A DNA stretch of 20,244 nucleotides from Desulfovibrionaceae bacterium. GTDB taxonomy: Bacteria; Pseudomonadota; Gammaproteobacteria; Burkholderiales; Burkholderiaceae_C. Made by a program: the position numbers and the translations under genes. Below, piece by piece: positions 1-7,467 of the stretch; the stretch's first letter is position 1, and every line of letters begins with the position of its first letter. The notes under the pieces are model-generated. The model had not been told where the DNA came from. It searched no databases and worked only from the letters and a program-made list of their open reading frames with translations. The DNA lies in the NCBI GenBank assembly GCA_009778355.1, contig WRJY01000329.1, positions 1 to 20,244 of the forward strand, in the 5' to 3' direction.

Positions 1-10
1 AACCCTTCGG

Positions 11-108
11 GCAAGGCAGTCAAAGGCCGCACTCGTCGTTGCGCGTCTTGCCCATGCAGCAGCATGAACTGCGACGCGCGCCTCGATTGAGGCCTTTGAC
101 TGCCTTGC
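11..108. repeat. Long inverted repeat (18-bp perfect arms) downstream of rpiA
   Basis: Bases 11-28 and 91-108 are perfect reverse complements (gcaaggcagtcaaaggcc against ggcctttgactgccttgc), separated by 62 bases. Inside that spacer are a smaller pair (gcgcgtc near 42-48 with gacgcgc near 72-78) and an apical catgc/gcatg pair at 53-57 and 62-66, so the whole 98 bases can fold into one long branched hairpin. No T-run follows either arm, so it is not a classic intrinsic terminator. It lies about 90 bases beyond the rpiA stop, and I see no credible gene in 1-199. It could be a palindromic intergenic repeat or the edge of a small mobile element cut by the window start. The repeat is certain; its nature is not. 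Confidence 0.6.
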
Positions 109-199
109 GGGCACCATGAAAATAGTGTGAACAGGCCCTAATTGAAGTTCAACCTGAAAACGGCAGTTGGATGCGCCCGCCAGCGCCCCGTTTCCAGCC

Positions 200-874
200 T
201 CACCCGAAATTCAACGTTCTCACCCCGTCCAGCGTGCCCAGCAGGCAGACTTGGGCTTTTTGGCGCGCGAACACGCCTACAGTGACCACGCCGGGCCACT
301 GGTTGACGCTGGATTCAAAGGCCAGCGGGTCGTCGATGGACAGCCCGTGCACGTCCAGAATGTGCTGGCTATTGTCGGTGACCACTGGCTGGCCGTCTCT
401 GGTGCGCGGCATTGCCTGCCCGCCCAGAGCGGCGAACTGCCGCGCGATGCGCTGCGCGGCCATCGGGATTACTTCTACCGGCAGGGGGAAGGCGCCCAGT
501 TTGCCGACCAGTTTCGATTCGTCGGCAATGCAGATGAAGCGGCGCGATTGCGCGGCGACGATTTTCTCGCGCGTCAGCGCCGCGCCGCCGCCCTTGACCA
601 TGTGGCCCTGGCCGTCGATTTCGTCGGCGCCATCGATGTAGACGGCGATTTCGCCCACGTCGTTGCAGTCGAACACCGCAATGCCCAGCGCCCGCAGCCG
701 GGCCGTGGAGGCGTCCGATGACGACACCGCGCCGGCGATGCGGTCCTTGATGCGCCCCAGTTCGTCGATGAACTTGTTGACCGTGGAGCCCGTGCCCACG
801 CCCACGATTTCGCCCGGCGCCACGTAGTCCAGCGCCGCGCGGCCCACCATTGCCTTGAGTTCGTCTTGCGTCAT
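200..874 (-). CDS. rpiA: Ribose-5-phosphate isomerase A
   Basis: This cytosolic enzyme interconverts ribose 5-phosphate and ribulose 5-phosphate in the non-oxidative pentose phosphate pathway, supplying ribose for nucleotides. The 224-residue product is close to the usual RpiA length (219 in E. coli) and aligns with it throughout. The substrate loop GVGTGST is at 25-31, SSSDAST at 51-57, DGADE at 81-85, KGGGAALTREK at 94-104 and LPVEVIP at 131-137. The known catalytic positions Asp81, Asp84, Lys94 and Glu103 are all present at matching numbers. I chose the ATG giving MTQDELK because E. coli RpiA begins with the same residues; an in-frame ATG 33 bases upstream (905-907) would add 11 residues with no family support. 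It diverges from pyrD across 39 bp. Confidence 0.97.
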   Translation of the reverse strand: MTQDELKAMVGRAALDYVAPGEIVGVGTGSTVNKFIDELGRIKDRIAGAVSSSDASTARLRALGIAVFDCNDVGEIAVYIDGADEIDGQGHMVKGGGAALTREKIVAAQSRRFICIADESKLVGKLGAFPLPVEVIPMAAQRIARQFAALGGQAMPRTRDGQPVVTDNSQHILDVHGLSIDDPLAFESSVNQWPGVVTVGVFARQKAQVCLLGTLDGVRTLNFG

Positions 875-913
875 TTGCGACAATTCCGGATGAGTGTGAA
901 AGATCATTATCCG
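875..913. promoter_or_regulatory. Very short divergent rpiA/pyrD start region
   Basis: Only 39 bases separate the two chosen start codons, so promoters for both genes must overlap each other or the opposite coding region. On the minus strand a GATAAT hexamer (plus 906-911) could be a -10 box for rpiA, but I see no matching -35. For pyrD I find no convincing promoter hexamers and only a weak gaaag upstream of the ATG at 914. The region is inferred to be regulatory from gene geometry rather than from strong motifs. Confidence 0.3.
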
Positions 914-1993
914 ATGGCATGGTTTCCCTACGGCTTGGCGCGGCCTTTTTTGTTCAGCCTCGATCCCGAGACGGCGCACGAGCGCGCCGTCGAGCTGCTC
1001 GCCAGGGGCGGCGGCACCCCATTGCAATGGGCCTGGTGCAATGGCCGCGTGGACGACCCGGTGCGGCTGGCGGGCCTGACTTTTCCCAACCGCGTGGGTC
1101 TGGCCGCGGGGCTGGACAAGAACGCCCGCGCCATCGACGGCCTGGGCGCCATGGGCTTTGGTTTTGTCGAAGTGGGCACCGTCACGCCCCTGGCGCAGCC
1201 CGGCAACCCGAAGCCGCGCATGTTCCGCCTGCCCGCGGCCCAGGCGCTGATCAACCGCATGGGCTTCAACAACGACGGGCTGCAAGCCTTCGTCGCCAAC
1301 GTCAAACGCTCCCGCTTTCATGGCGCGCATGACGGCGCGCGCCAGCGCATGATTCTGGGCCTGAATATCGGCAAGAACGCGGCCACGCCCATCGAGCGCG
1401 CCACCGACGACTACCTGGCCTGCCTGGCTGGCGTGTACCCCTATGCCGACTATGTTGCCGTCAACATCTCCAGCCCCAACACCAAAAACCTGCGCGACTT
1501 GCAGGGCGACGCCGCGCTGCACGCGCTGCTGGCCGCGCTGAAATCGCGCCAAGCCGAACTGGCCGACCAGCACGGCAAGCAGGTGCCGCTGTTTTTGAAG
1601 ATCGCGCCCGATCTGGATCAGCCGCAGGTGCAGGCCATTGCCGACGCGCTGCGCCAGCACGCCATCGAGGGCGTGATCGCCGCCAACACCACCTTGTCGC
1701 GCGAGGCGGTTGCGGGCCTGCCGCACGCGCAGGAGGCCGGGGGCCTGTCGGGCGCGCCGGTGCGCGAGGCCAGCAACCGCGTCATCGGCCAGTTGCGCGC
1801 CGCGCTGGGGCCGGGCTTTCCCATCATCGGCGTCGGCGGCATCCTGAGCGGCGCCGACGCCGTGGCCAAGATCGAGGCTGGCGCCGATGCGGTGCAGATT
1901 TACACCGGCCTGATCTACAAAGGCCCGGCGCTGGCCGGCGAAGCGGCGCGCGCGCTGCGCGCCCGCCGGGTGTTGCCAGCACGCGGCGCTTGA
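914..1993 (+). CDS. pyrD: Dihydroorotate dehydrogenase, quinone-dependent (class 2)
   Basis: PyrD oxidises dihydroorotate to orotate, the fourth step of UMP synthesis, using FMN and passing electrons to membrane quinone. The 359-residue product matches class 2 enzymes from the N-terminal membrane-association helix (about 1-35, with LFSLDPETAHE) through the barrel. Visible motifs are GLAAGLDKN (62-70), GTVTPLAQPGNPKPRMFRL (88-106), INRMGFNN (113-120), LNIGKN (150-155), NISSPNT with the catalytic serine (184-190), and the FMN phosphate loop GVGGI near 304-308. It is about 20 residues longer than E. coli PyrD, partly from an insertion around 132-145. I chose the ATG giving MAWFPYGL because it fits the family N-terminus; the ATG at 890 would add 8 residues. 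A stem-loop follows the stop. Confidence 0.96.
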   Translation: MAWFPYGLARPFLFSLDPETAHERAVELLARGGGTPLQWAWCNGRVDDPVRLAGLTFPNRVGLAAGLDKNARAIDGLGAMGFGFVEVGTVTPLAQPGNPKPRMFRLPAAQALINRMGFNNDGLQAFVANVKRSRFHGAHDGARQRMILGLNIGKNAATPIERATDDYLACLAGVYPYADYVAVNISSPNTKNLRDLQGDAALHALLAALKSRQAELADQHGKQVPLFLKIAPDLDQPQVQAIADALRQHAIEGVIAANTTLSREAVAGLPHAQEAGGLSGAPVREASNRVIGQLRAALGPGFPIIGVGGILSGADAVAKIEAGADAVQIYTGLIYKGPALAGEAARALRARRVLPARGA

Positions 1994-2033
1994 GGACGGC
2001 ATTGTGCTGCGCGGGCTCTTGCCGCTGCCGTCC
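1994..2033 (+). terminator. Stem-loop immediately after pyrD
   Basis: Bases 1994-2001 (ggacggca) pair perfectly with 2026-2033 (tgccgtcc) around a 24-base loop that starts directly after the pyrD stop. There is no T-tract after the stem, so intrinsic termination is doubtful. It may instead protect the 3' end of the pyrD mRNA. The remaining bases up to 2074 show no clear promoter for the transporter genes. Confidence 0.3.
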
Positions 2034-2074
2034 GGGTGCTACATTGCCCGGCGTGACATATTCAAAGCACACTG

Positions 2075-3649
2075 ATGGCCTCTGAAACCGGGATGACCGC
2101 GCCGCGCCTGCACCTGGCCGGCATCACCAAACGCTACCCGGGCGTGGTGGCCAATGACGATGTGGCGCTGACGGTGCAGCCGGGCGAGATTCACGCCGTG
2201 CTGGGTGAAAACGGCGCCGGCAAGAGCACGTTGATGAAGGTGATCTACGGCGCCGTGCAGCCCGACGCCGGCCAGATGCGCTTCGACGGCCAGCCGGTGC
2301 GCGTTCACAACCCGCAGCAGGCGCGCCGGCTCGGCATTGCCATGGTGTTCCAGCATTTCAGCCTGTTCGAGACGCTGTCGGTGGCCGAGAACGTGTGGCT
2401 GGGGCTGGACGCAGCGGGTCTTTCACTGGCCGAGGTCACGCGCCGCATCGCCCAGACCGCTGCCGCCTACGGGCTGGACATCGACCCGGCGCGGCCAGTG
2501 CACACCCTGGGCGTGGGCGAGATGCAGCGGGTGGAAATCATCCGCGCGCTGCTGACCGGCCCGCGCCTGCTGATTCTGGACGAGCCGACGTCGGTGCTGA
2601 CGCCGCAGGCGGCCGAAACGCTGTTTGTCACCTTGCGCCAGTTGGCGACCGAGGGGTGCAGCATTCTTTACATCAGCCACAAGCTGCACGAAATCCGCGC
2701 GCTGTGCTCGGTCTGCACGGTGATGCGCGCGGGCCGCGTTGCCGGCGTGTGCGATCCGCGCCAGGAAAGCAATGCCTCGCTGTCGCGCCTGATGATCGGC
2801 GCCGAGCCGCCGGCGCTGCAACACCACGCGCGCGCGCCGGGCCCGGTGGCGCTGCGGGTTGAGCAGCTTGACCTGGAACGCGAATCACCCTTCGGCGTGG
2901 ACTTGCACGAGGTGTCATTGCACGTATGCGCGGGCGAGGTGGTGGGCATCGCGGGCGTGTCGGGCAGCGGCCAGCGCGAACTGCTTTTCGCGCTGTCGGG
3001 CGAGGACCGGCGCGCGCCGGCGGCGTCGATTTCGATTGCCGGTCAGCCGGCGGGGCATTTGCCGCCACACCAGCGGCGCGCGCTGGGCCTGCACTTCGTA
3101 CCCGAGGAACGCCTGGGCCGCGGCGCCGTGCCCGAGATGAGCCTGGCGCACAACCTGCTGCTGACCCGCCACGACAGCGTTGGCCCGCTGGGCTGGCTGC
3201 GCACCGGCGCGCTGCGCGCGCAGGCGGCGGGCATCATCGGGCGCTTCGGCGTCAAGGCCGCCGGGCCGGACGCGGCGGCGCGCTCGTTGTCGGGCGGCAA
3301 TCTGCAAAAGTACATCATGGGCCGCGAGATCGACGCCCAGCCGGCGCTGCTGATCGCCGCCCAGCCGACCTGGGGCGTGGACGTGGGCGCGGCGGCGCAG
3401 ATTCGCGCCGAAATTCTGGCGTTGCGCGACGCCGGCTGCGCCGTGCTGGTGGTCAGCGAGGAGCTCGACGAGCTGTTCGAGCTTTGCGACCGCCTGCACG
3501 TCATCGCCAAGGGGCGGCTTTCACCCTCGGTGGCCTGCAAGCACGCCACGGCGCTGCAGATCGGCGAATGGATGAGCGGCCTGTGGCACGGCAGCGTGCA
3601 ACGGCGCCTGCACGACATGGAAACGGAGGCCGCCCATGCTGCGCCTTGA
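2075..3649 (+). CDS. BMP/nucleoside-type ABC importer, duplicated ATPase subunit
   Basis: This is the cytosolic energy-coupling subunit of an importer of the YufO/NupA (simple-sugar/nucleoside) family. The 524-residue protein has two fused ATPase domains. The N-terminal half is complete: Walker A GENGAGKST (44-52), Q-loop Gln93, signature LGVGEMQ (145-151), Walker B LLILDEP (165-171) and switch His202. The C-terminal half has the degenerate Walker A typical of this family, GVSGSGQ (294-300), a good signature LSGGNLQK (405-412) and LLIAAQPTWGVDVG instead of a normal Walker B. The first signature is altered from the usual LSxGE to LGVGE. An internal ATG six codons in is an alternative start; neither has a strong Shine-Dalgarno. 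It overlaps the next permease gene by 14 bases, which implies translational coupling. The solute is inferred to be a nucleoside or related compound. Confidence 0.9.
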   Translation: MASETGMTAPRLHLAGITKRYPGVVANDDVALTVQPGEIHAVLGENGAGKSTLMKVIYGAVQPDAGQMRFDGQPVRVHNPQQARRLGIAMVFQHFSLFETLSVAENVWLGLDAAGLSLAEVTRRIAQTAAAYGLDIDPARPVHTLGVGEMQRVEIIRALLTGPRLLILDEPTSVLTPQAAETLFVTLRQLATEGCSILYISHKLHEIRALCSVCTVMRAGRVAGVCDPRQESNASLSRLMIGAEPPALQHHARAPGPVALRVEQLDLERESPFGVDLHEVSLHVCAGEVVGIAGVSGSGQRELLFALSGEDRRAPAASISIAGQPAGHLPPHQRRALGLHFVPEERLGRGAVPEMSLAHNLLLTRHDSVGPLGWLRTGALRAQAAGIIGRFGVKAAGPDAAARSLSGGNLQKYIMGREIDAQPALLIAAQPTWGVDVGAAAQIRAEILALRDAGCAVLVVSEELDELFELCDRLHVIAKGRLSPSVACKHATALQIGEWMSGLWHGSVQRRLHDMETEAAHAAP

Positions 3650-4721
3650 GCCGCGCGACGCGCCATCGCGCGCCTGGACCTGGGCTTCGCCGCTGCTGGC
3701 GCTGGCTGTCACGGCGCTGATCGGCATCGCCCTGTTCGCGGCGCTGGGCAAGGACCCGGCGCGCGGGCTGCTGGTGTTCTTCTGGGAGCCGGTCAAATCG
3801 GCCTACGCGCTGGGCGAACTGGGCATGAAGGCCACGCCGCTGCTGCTGATCGCGCTCGGGCTGGCGGTGTGCTTTCGCTCCAACGTGTGGAACATCGGCG
3901 CCGAGGGGCAATTCATCATCGGCGCCGTCTGCGCCGGCGGCGTGGCGCTGCTGGCCAGCAAGGACACGGGCCGCTGGATCGTGCTGGCGGTGCTGCTGGC
4001 CGGCGTGCTGGGCGGCATGGCCTGGGCCGCCGTGGCGGCGCTGCTGCGCGATCGCTTCAACGCCAGCGAAATCCTGGTCAGCCTGATGCTGGTCTATGTG
4101 GCCGCGCAGGTGCTGAACTACCTGGTCTTTGGCCCCTGGAAAGACCCGGCGGGCTACAACTTTCCGCAAACGCGCGGCTTCGATGCGGTCACGCAAATTC
4201 CGCGGCTGATGAACGGCTCGCGCCTCAACCTGGGCCTGCTGCTGGCCTTGGCGGGCAGCGCGCTGCTGTGGCTGGTTTTGTTTCGCACCCGCGGCGGCTT
4301 TGCCCTGCAAGTCAGCGGCCTGGCCCCGGCGGCGGCGCGCTACGCGGGCTTTTCGTCGCGCCGGGCGCTGTGGACGGCGCTGCTGGTCTCGGGCGGCGCG
4401 GCGGGCCTGGCCGGCGCGCTGGAAGTGGCCGGGCCGGTCGGCCAGCTCACGCCCTATGTGCCGGCGGGCTACGGCTTTGCGGCCATCATCGTGGCCTTTG
4501 TCGGACGGCTGCACCCGCTGGGCATGGTGCTGTCGGCGATCCTGATGAGCATGTTCTACATCGGCGGCGAACTGGCGCAGTCGCGCCTGGGCCTGCCCAA
4601 ATCGCTGACTGGCGTGTTCCAGGGCCTGCTGCTGTTCGCGCTGCTGGCCTGCGACACGCTGGTCAATTACCGCGTGCGTGTCAGTTATCCGTGGCGCCGC
4701 CGCGCCACCGGCGACGCATGA
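3636..4721 (+). CDS. BMP/nucleoside-type ABC importer, inner-membrane permease 1
   Basis: This 361-residue membrane protein is one half of the transport channel and belongs to the YufP/NupB-type permeases (BPD_transp_2 family). Hydrophobic helices alternate through the sequence, the first at about 17-37. The family hallmark RSNVWNIGAEGQF is at 81-93, followed by the coupling segment around NASEILVSLML and later EVAGPVGQLTPYVPAGYGF. The start is the ATG preceded by ggagg within the end of the ATPase gene. The overlap with the ATPase and the partner permease downstream define an operon. Solute identity cannot be read from the permease. Confidence 0.9.
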   Translation: MLRLEPRDAPSRAWTWASPLLALAVTALIGIALFAALGKDPARGLLVFFWEPVKSAYALGELGMKATPLLLIALGLAVCFRSNVWNIGAEGQFIIGAVCAGGVALLASKDTGRWIVLAVLLAGVLGGMAWAAVAALLRDRFNASEILVSLMLVYVAAQVLNYLVFGPWKDPAGYNFPQTRGFDAVTQIPRLMNGSRLNLGLLLALAGSALLWLVLFRTRGGFALQVSGLAPAAARYAGFSSRRALWTALLVSGGAAGLAGALEVAGPVGQLTPYVPAGYGFAAIIVAFVGRLHPLGMVLSAILMSMFYIGGELAQSRLGLPKSLTGVFQGLLLFALLACDTLVNYRVRVSYPWRRRATGDA

Positions 4722-4798
4722 GACATCAAGAAACAAAAGGCCGCAAAGCAGGCCATGCCAGGGCAGCCGTGGACGGACTTGCGCCGGCCAGTGGCTGC

Positions 4799-4870
4799 GC
4801 CCCTCCTCCAAGAGCCTGTTTACAGGCTCGCCAGAGAGGGGGGAAGCCGCGCCAGCGGCTCAGGGGGGTG
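4799..4870 (+). repeat. Palindromic intergenic repeat between the two permease genes
   Basis: The 157-base gap between the permeases contains two adjacent hairpins. Bases 4812-4819 (gagcctgt) pair with 4822-4829 (acaggctc) around only two bases, flanked by a C-rich block before and a G-rich block after that could extend the stem. Bases 4845-4850 (agccgc) pair with 4855-4860 (gcggct) around gcca. The G-run then provides the Shine-Dalgarno of the next gene. Part of it, 15 bases at 4809-4823, recurs inverted at 14834-14848. From memory, C/G-rich hairpin repeats like this are frequent between genes in Comamonadaceae; that was not checked. It probably inserted into an operon whose genes were once closer. 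Confidence 0.6.
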
Positions 4871-4878
4871 TTCTGGTG

Positions 4879-5799
4879 ATGAACACTTACGCCCTGCTGC
4901 TGGCCGCCACGCTGGACGCCGGCACCGTGCTGGCCATCGCGGCCCTGGGCCTGCTGGTCAACGAAAAGGCCGGCATCGTCAACCTGGGCGCCGAGGGCAT
5001 GATGCTGTGCGCCGCCCTTGCCGGCTTCGCCGCCGTGGCGCACACCGGCAGCGACTGGGCCGGTTTTGCCGCCGGCATGGCCGCTGGCGCGTTGCTGGCG
5101 GCGGCATTCGGCGTACTGGTGATCTGGCTCAATACCAACCAGTACGCCACCGGGCTGGCGCTGAGCCTGTTCGGCGCCGGGTTCTCGGCCTTCGCCGGCA
5201 TCGGCTACGTGCAGGCCAAGCTGCCGCAACGGCCACGGTTCAACGCACTGGGGCTGGGCGACATCCCCGTCATCGGGCCGGCGCTGTTCAGGCACCACCC
5301 GCTGGTCTATGGCGCCGTGCTGCTGGCGCTGGGCCTGATCTGGTTCTTGTACCGTACCCGCGCCGGGCTGGTGCTGCGCGCGGTGGGCGAATCGCCACAG
5401 TCGGCGCACGCGCTGGGCTACCCGGTGCGGCGCATCCGGCTGGCGGCGGTGGTGTCCGGCGGCGCGCTGTGCGGGCTGGCGGGAGCCTACCTGTCGCTGA
5501 TCTACACGCCGCTGTGGGTGGAAGGCATGGTGGCCGGCAAAGGCTGGATTGCGCTGGCGCTGACCACCTTCGCCACCTGGCGGCCAGCGCGCGTGCTGCT
5601 GGGCGCCTACCTGTTCGGCGGCGTGACCATGTTGCAATTTCACCTGCAAGGCCAGGGCGTGCAAGCGCCCAGCCAGTTCCTGACCATGCTGCCCTACCTG
5701 GCCACCATCGTGGTGCTGGCGCTGATCTCGCGCAACCCGGCCTGGGTTCGCGCCAACATGCCGGCATCGCTGGGCAAGCCGTTTTATCCGGGGAGTTGA
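4879..5799 (+). CDS. BMP/nucleoside-type ABC importer, inner-membrane permease 2
   Basis: This 306-residue membrane protein is the second channel half, of the YufQ/NupC type. It carries the family hallmark NEKAGIVNLGAEGM at 28-41 and repeated hydrophobic helices, and its length is normal for the family. I chose the ATG at 4879 because it follows the G-rich sequence at 4863-4870 at a suitable distance and gives the usual N-terminus. The reading frame stays open upstream, but that part translates the palindromic repeat and is not family-like. The gene closes the importer operon. In many relatives a BMP-family periplasmic binding-protein gene lies next to these three genes; here the next gene is an oppositely oriented ligase. 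Confidence 0.9.
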   Translation: MNTYALLLAATLDAGTVLAIAALGLLVNEKAGIVNLGAEGMMLCAALAGFAAVAHTGSDWAGFAAGMAAGALLAAAFGVLVIWLNTNQYATGLALSLFGAGFSAFAGIGYVQAKLPQRPRFNALGLGDIPVIGPALFRHHPLVYGAVLLALGLIWFLYRTRAGLVLRAVGESPQSAHALGYPVRRIRLAAVVSGGALCGLAGAYLSLIYTPLWVEGMVAGKGWIALALTTFATWRPARVLLGAYLFGGVTMLQFHLQGQGVQAPSQFLTMLPYLATIVVLALISRNPAWVRANMPASLGKPFYPGS

Positions 5800-5865
5800 G
5801 CTGGCTTTTGGCCACGGCGTCAAAAATTGTGACGACTGTCGCCTCCGCTGCAGTCCAGTGAGATA

Positions 5866-7407
5866 CTACCTGTTCGTTATTTGCACGCTTCGGATGAAAG
5901 CATCGCTGCCCATGACCCGAAGCTCGCGCTTGAGCAATTTCCCGGTTCCTGTCCTTGGCAGCGTGTCCATGATTCGTACCTCTTTCGGCACCTTGAATCC
6001 GCCAAGTCTTTGGCGCACGAAATTGCGCAACTCGTCGGCGTCAAAATCCATGCCTTCCCGCAGCGCAACAGCCGCCACGACAGATTCGCCCCAATGCGGA
6101 TCGGGTATGCCGAATACCGCGATTTCAGCAATGGCCGGATGTTCGGCAATGACATTTTCGATGTCGGCAGGATGGATATTGACGCCGCCGCTGATAATCA
6201 AATCCTTTTTTCGCCCGACAATATAATAATAACCATCGGCATCACGCCGTGCGAGATCCCCGGTTGCAAGCCAGCCATCGTGAAAAGCATCTGCCGTTGC
6301 CGTCGGGTTACGCCAATAGCCCGGCGTGACATTATCACCCTTGACTTCGAGTTCGCCAATTTCTTCGGCTCCCAGCGGCTGGCCTGTGTCATCGACAATC
6401 CGCATCTGCACGCCTGAAAGAGGGCGGCCTATTGATCCGGGATGGGTGCGGTGGTCAATTTTGCCGAGCATCGACGCGTGCGAAGTCACTTCGGTCATGC
6501 CGAAGGCGTGCAGCAGGCGGTCGCCCAGAATTTCAAGCGCGGACACTAATCGCGGTCCAACGATGGCCGCTGCTCCGTATTCGAGCGTTTGCAGCGACGA
6601 AAGGTCTCTTTGCGGACGATCCGGTGCATCGAGCATCGAATAAAGCACCGTCGGCACGGTGAACATGAAATTCACGCGATGTTTTTCGATGGCATTGAAT
6701 ATGGCGTCCGGAGTCACCTTGGGCATGAAAACCGTAGTTCCGCCTGCCAGTAAATGTACATAGGTAAAAATATTGGCGGCGTGATAGAGCGGACTGACCT
6801 GGAGATTGACGCTGTCTTTTTGAATGCCGACGAATTGCTGGTATTGCGCAATATCTGAAATCAGGTTTCGATGCGTGAGAATGGTGCCTTTCGGCCCGGA
6901 CGTGGTGCCGCTGGTGTAGAGCAAAACGGCCGGATCATCCGGTGCAAGATCAAGCGGCAGCGAAGATTGGTTGTTTTTGGCCAGCAATTCATCGTAGCTC
7001 AGATTGCCGGACGAGGCTGCATCGAGTGCAATGATGGCCTCCAGGCTTGGAATTCCGGCGCGCATTTCTTTTGCCGCCGCGATCCATTCGCTATCGGCGA
7101 GTAGCATTTTCGGCTGTCCATCCTGCATCAGCAATACATGCTCGCGCGCCGTCAGGCGGGTGTTCAGCGGCATGGCGATAACGCCGATGGCGGCCGTTGC
7201 AAGGTATATTTCTACATATTCGATGCGAGTGCCCATCAAAATGGCAATCCGGTCGCCCTGGCAAACACCATGATGCCGCAGACCGGTAGCGAGCCGGCTA
7301 ACGCGCGCGCGCAGCTCCTTGAAAGTAACGCGGCGTCTTTCGTCGATAAGCGCGACCGTGTCGTCGGTTGCCGCCAGATTGTTGAATATGATATTTGCAA
7401 AGTTCAT
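5866..7407 (-). CDS. FadD/class I-type acyl-CoA ligase (AMP-binding)
   Basis: The 513-residue product is an adenylate-forming ligase that should activate a carboxylic acid to its CoA thioester through an acyl-AMP. The core motifs are intact: P-loop YTSGTTSGPKG (164-174), YGAA (277-280), TGDLARRDADGYYYIVGR (382-399) and the C-terminal catalytic lysine in PRTGTGK (Lys490). An aggag lies nine bases before the ATG. It sits 60 bases downstream of the acyl-CoA dehydrogenase gene on the same strand, so the two probably form one transcript. Its base composition is clearly less G+C-rich than its neighbours, with AT-rich stretches around 6190-6235 and 6730-6790, which suggests separate acquisition. Substrate is not readable; context suggests a branched or medium-chain acid. 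Confidence 0.88.
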   Translation of the reverse strand: MNFANIIFNNLAATDDTVALIDERRRVTFKELRARVSRLATGLRHHGVCQGDRIAILMGTRIEYVEIYLATAAIGVIAMPLNTRLTAREHVLLMQDGQPKMLLADSEWIAAAKEMRAGIPSLEAIIALDAASSGNLSYDELLAKNNQSSLPLDLAPDDPAVLLYTSGTTSGPKGTILTHRNLISDIAQYQQFVGIQKDSVNLQVSPLYHAANIFTYVHLLAGGTTVFMPKVTPDAIFNAIEKHRVNFMFTVPTVLYSMLDAPDRPQRDLSSLQTLEYGAAAIVGPRLVSALEILGDRLLHAFGMTEVTSHASMLGKIDHRTHPGSIGRPLSGVQMRIVDDTGQPLGAEEIGELEVKGDNVTPGYWRNPTATADAFHDGWLATGDLARRDADGYYYIVGRKKDLIISGGVNIHPADIENVIAEHPAIAEIAVFGIPDPHWGESVVAAVALREGMDFDADELRNFVRQRLGGFKVPKEVRIMDTLPRTGTGKLLKRELRVMGSDAFIRSVQITNR

Positions 7408-7467
7408 GCCATCAGTCTCCTGTTTTTTGAGCTCCTGGAATTTGTCTGGCTACGCGCGACACGGGAT

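Noticed and set aside
200..2002. A 600-codon open frame on the minus strand covering rpiA and the reverse of pyrD
   Set aside because: Only the last 224 codons are RpiA; the rest is low-complexity Arg/Ala/Gly/His/Gln sequence antisense to the clearly conserved pyrD, a high-GC artefact.
3501..4811. A 436-codon minus-strand frame opposite permease 1
   Set aside because: Gln/Arg/Ala-rich repetitive translation antisense to a permease with clear family motifs.
4678..4878. An N-terminal extension of permease 2 to an upstream start
   Set aside because: The added residues translate the palindromic repeat and overlap permease 1; the ATG at 4879 has a better ribosome-binding context and gives the family N-terminus.
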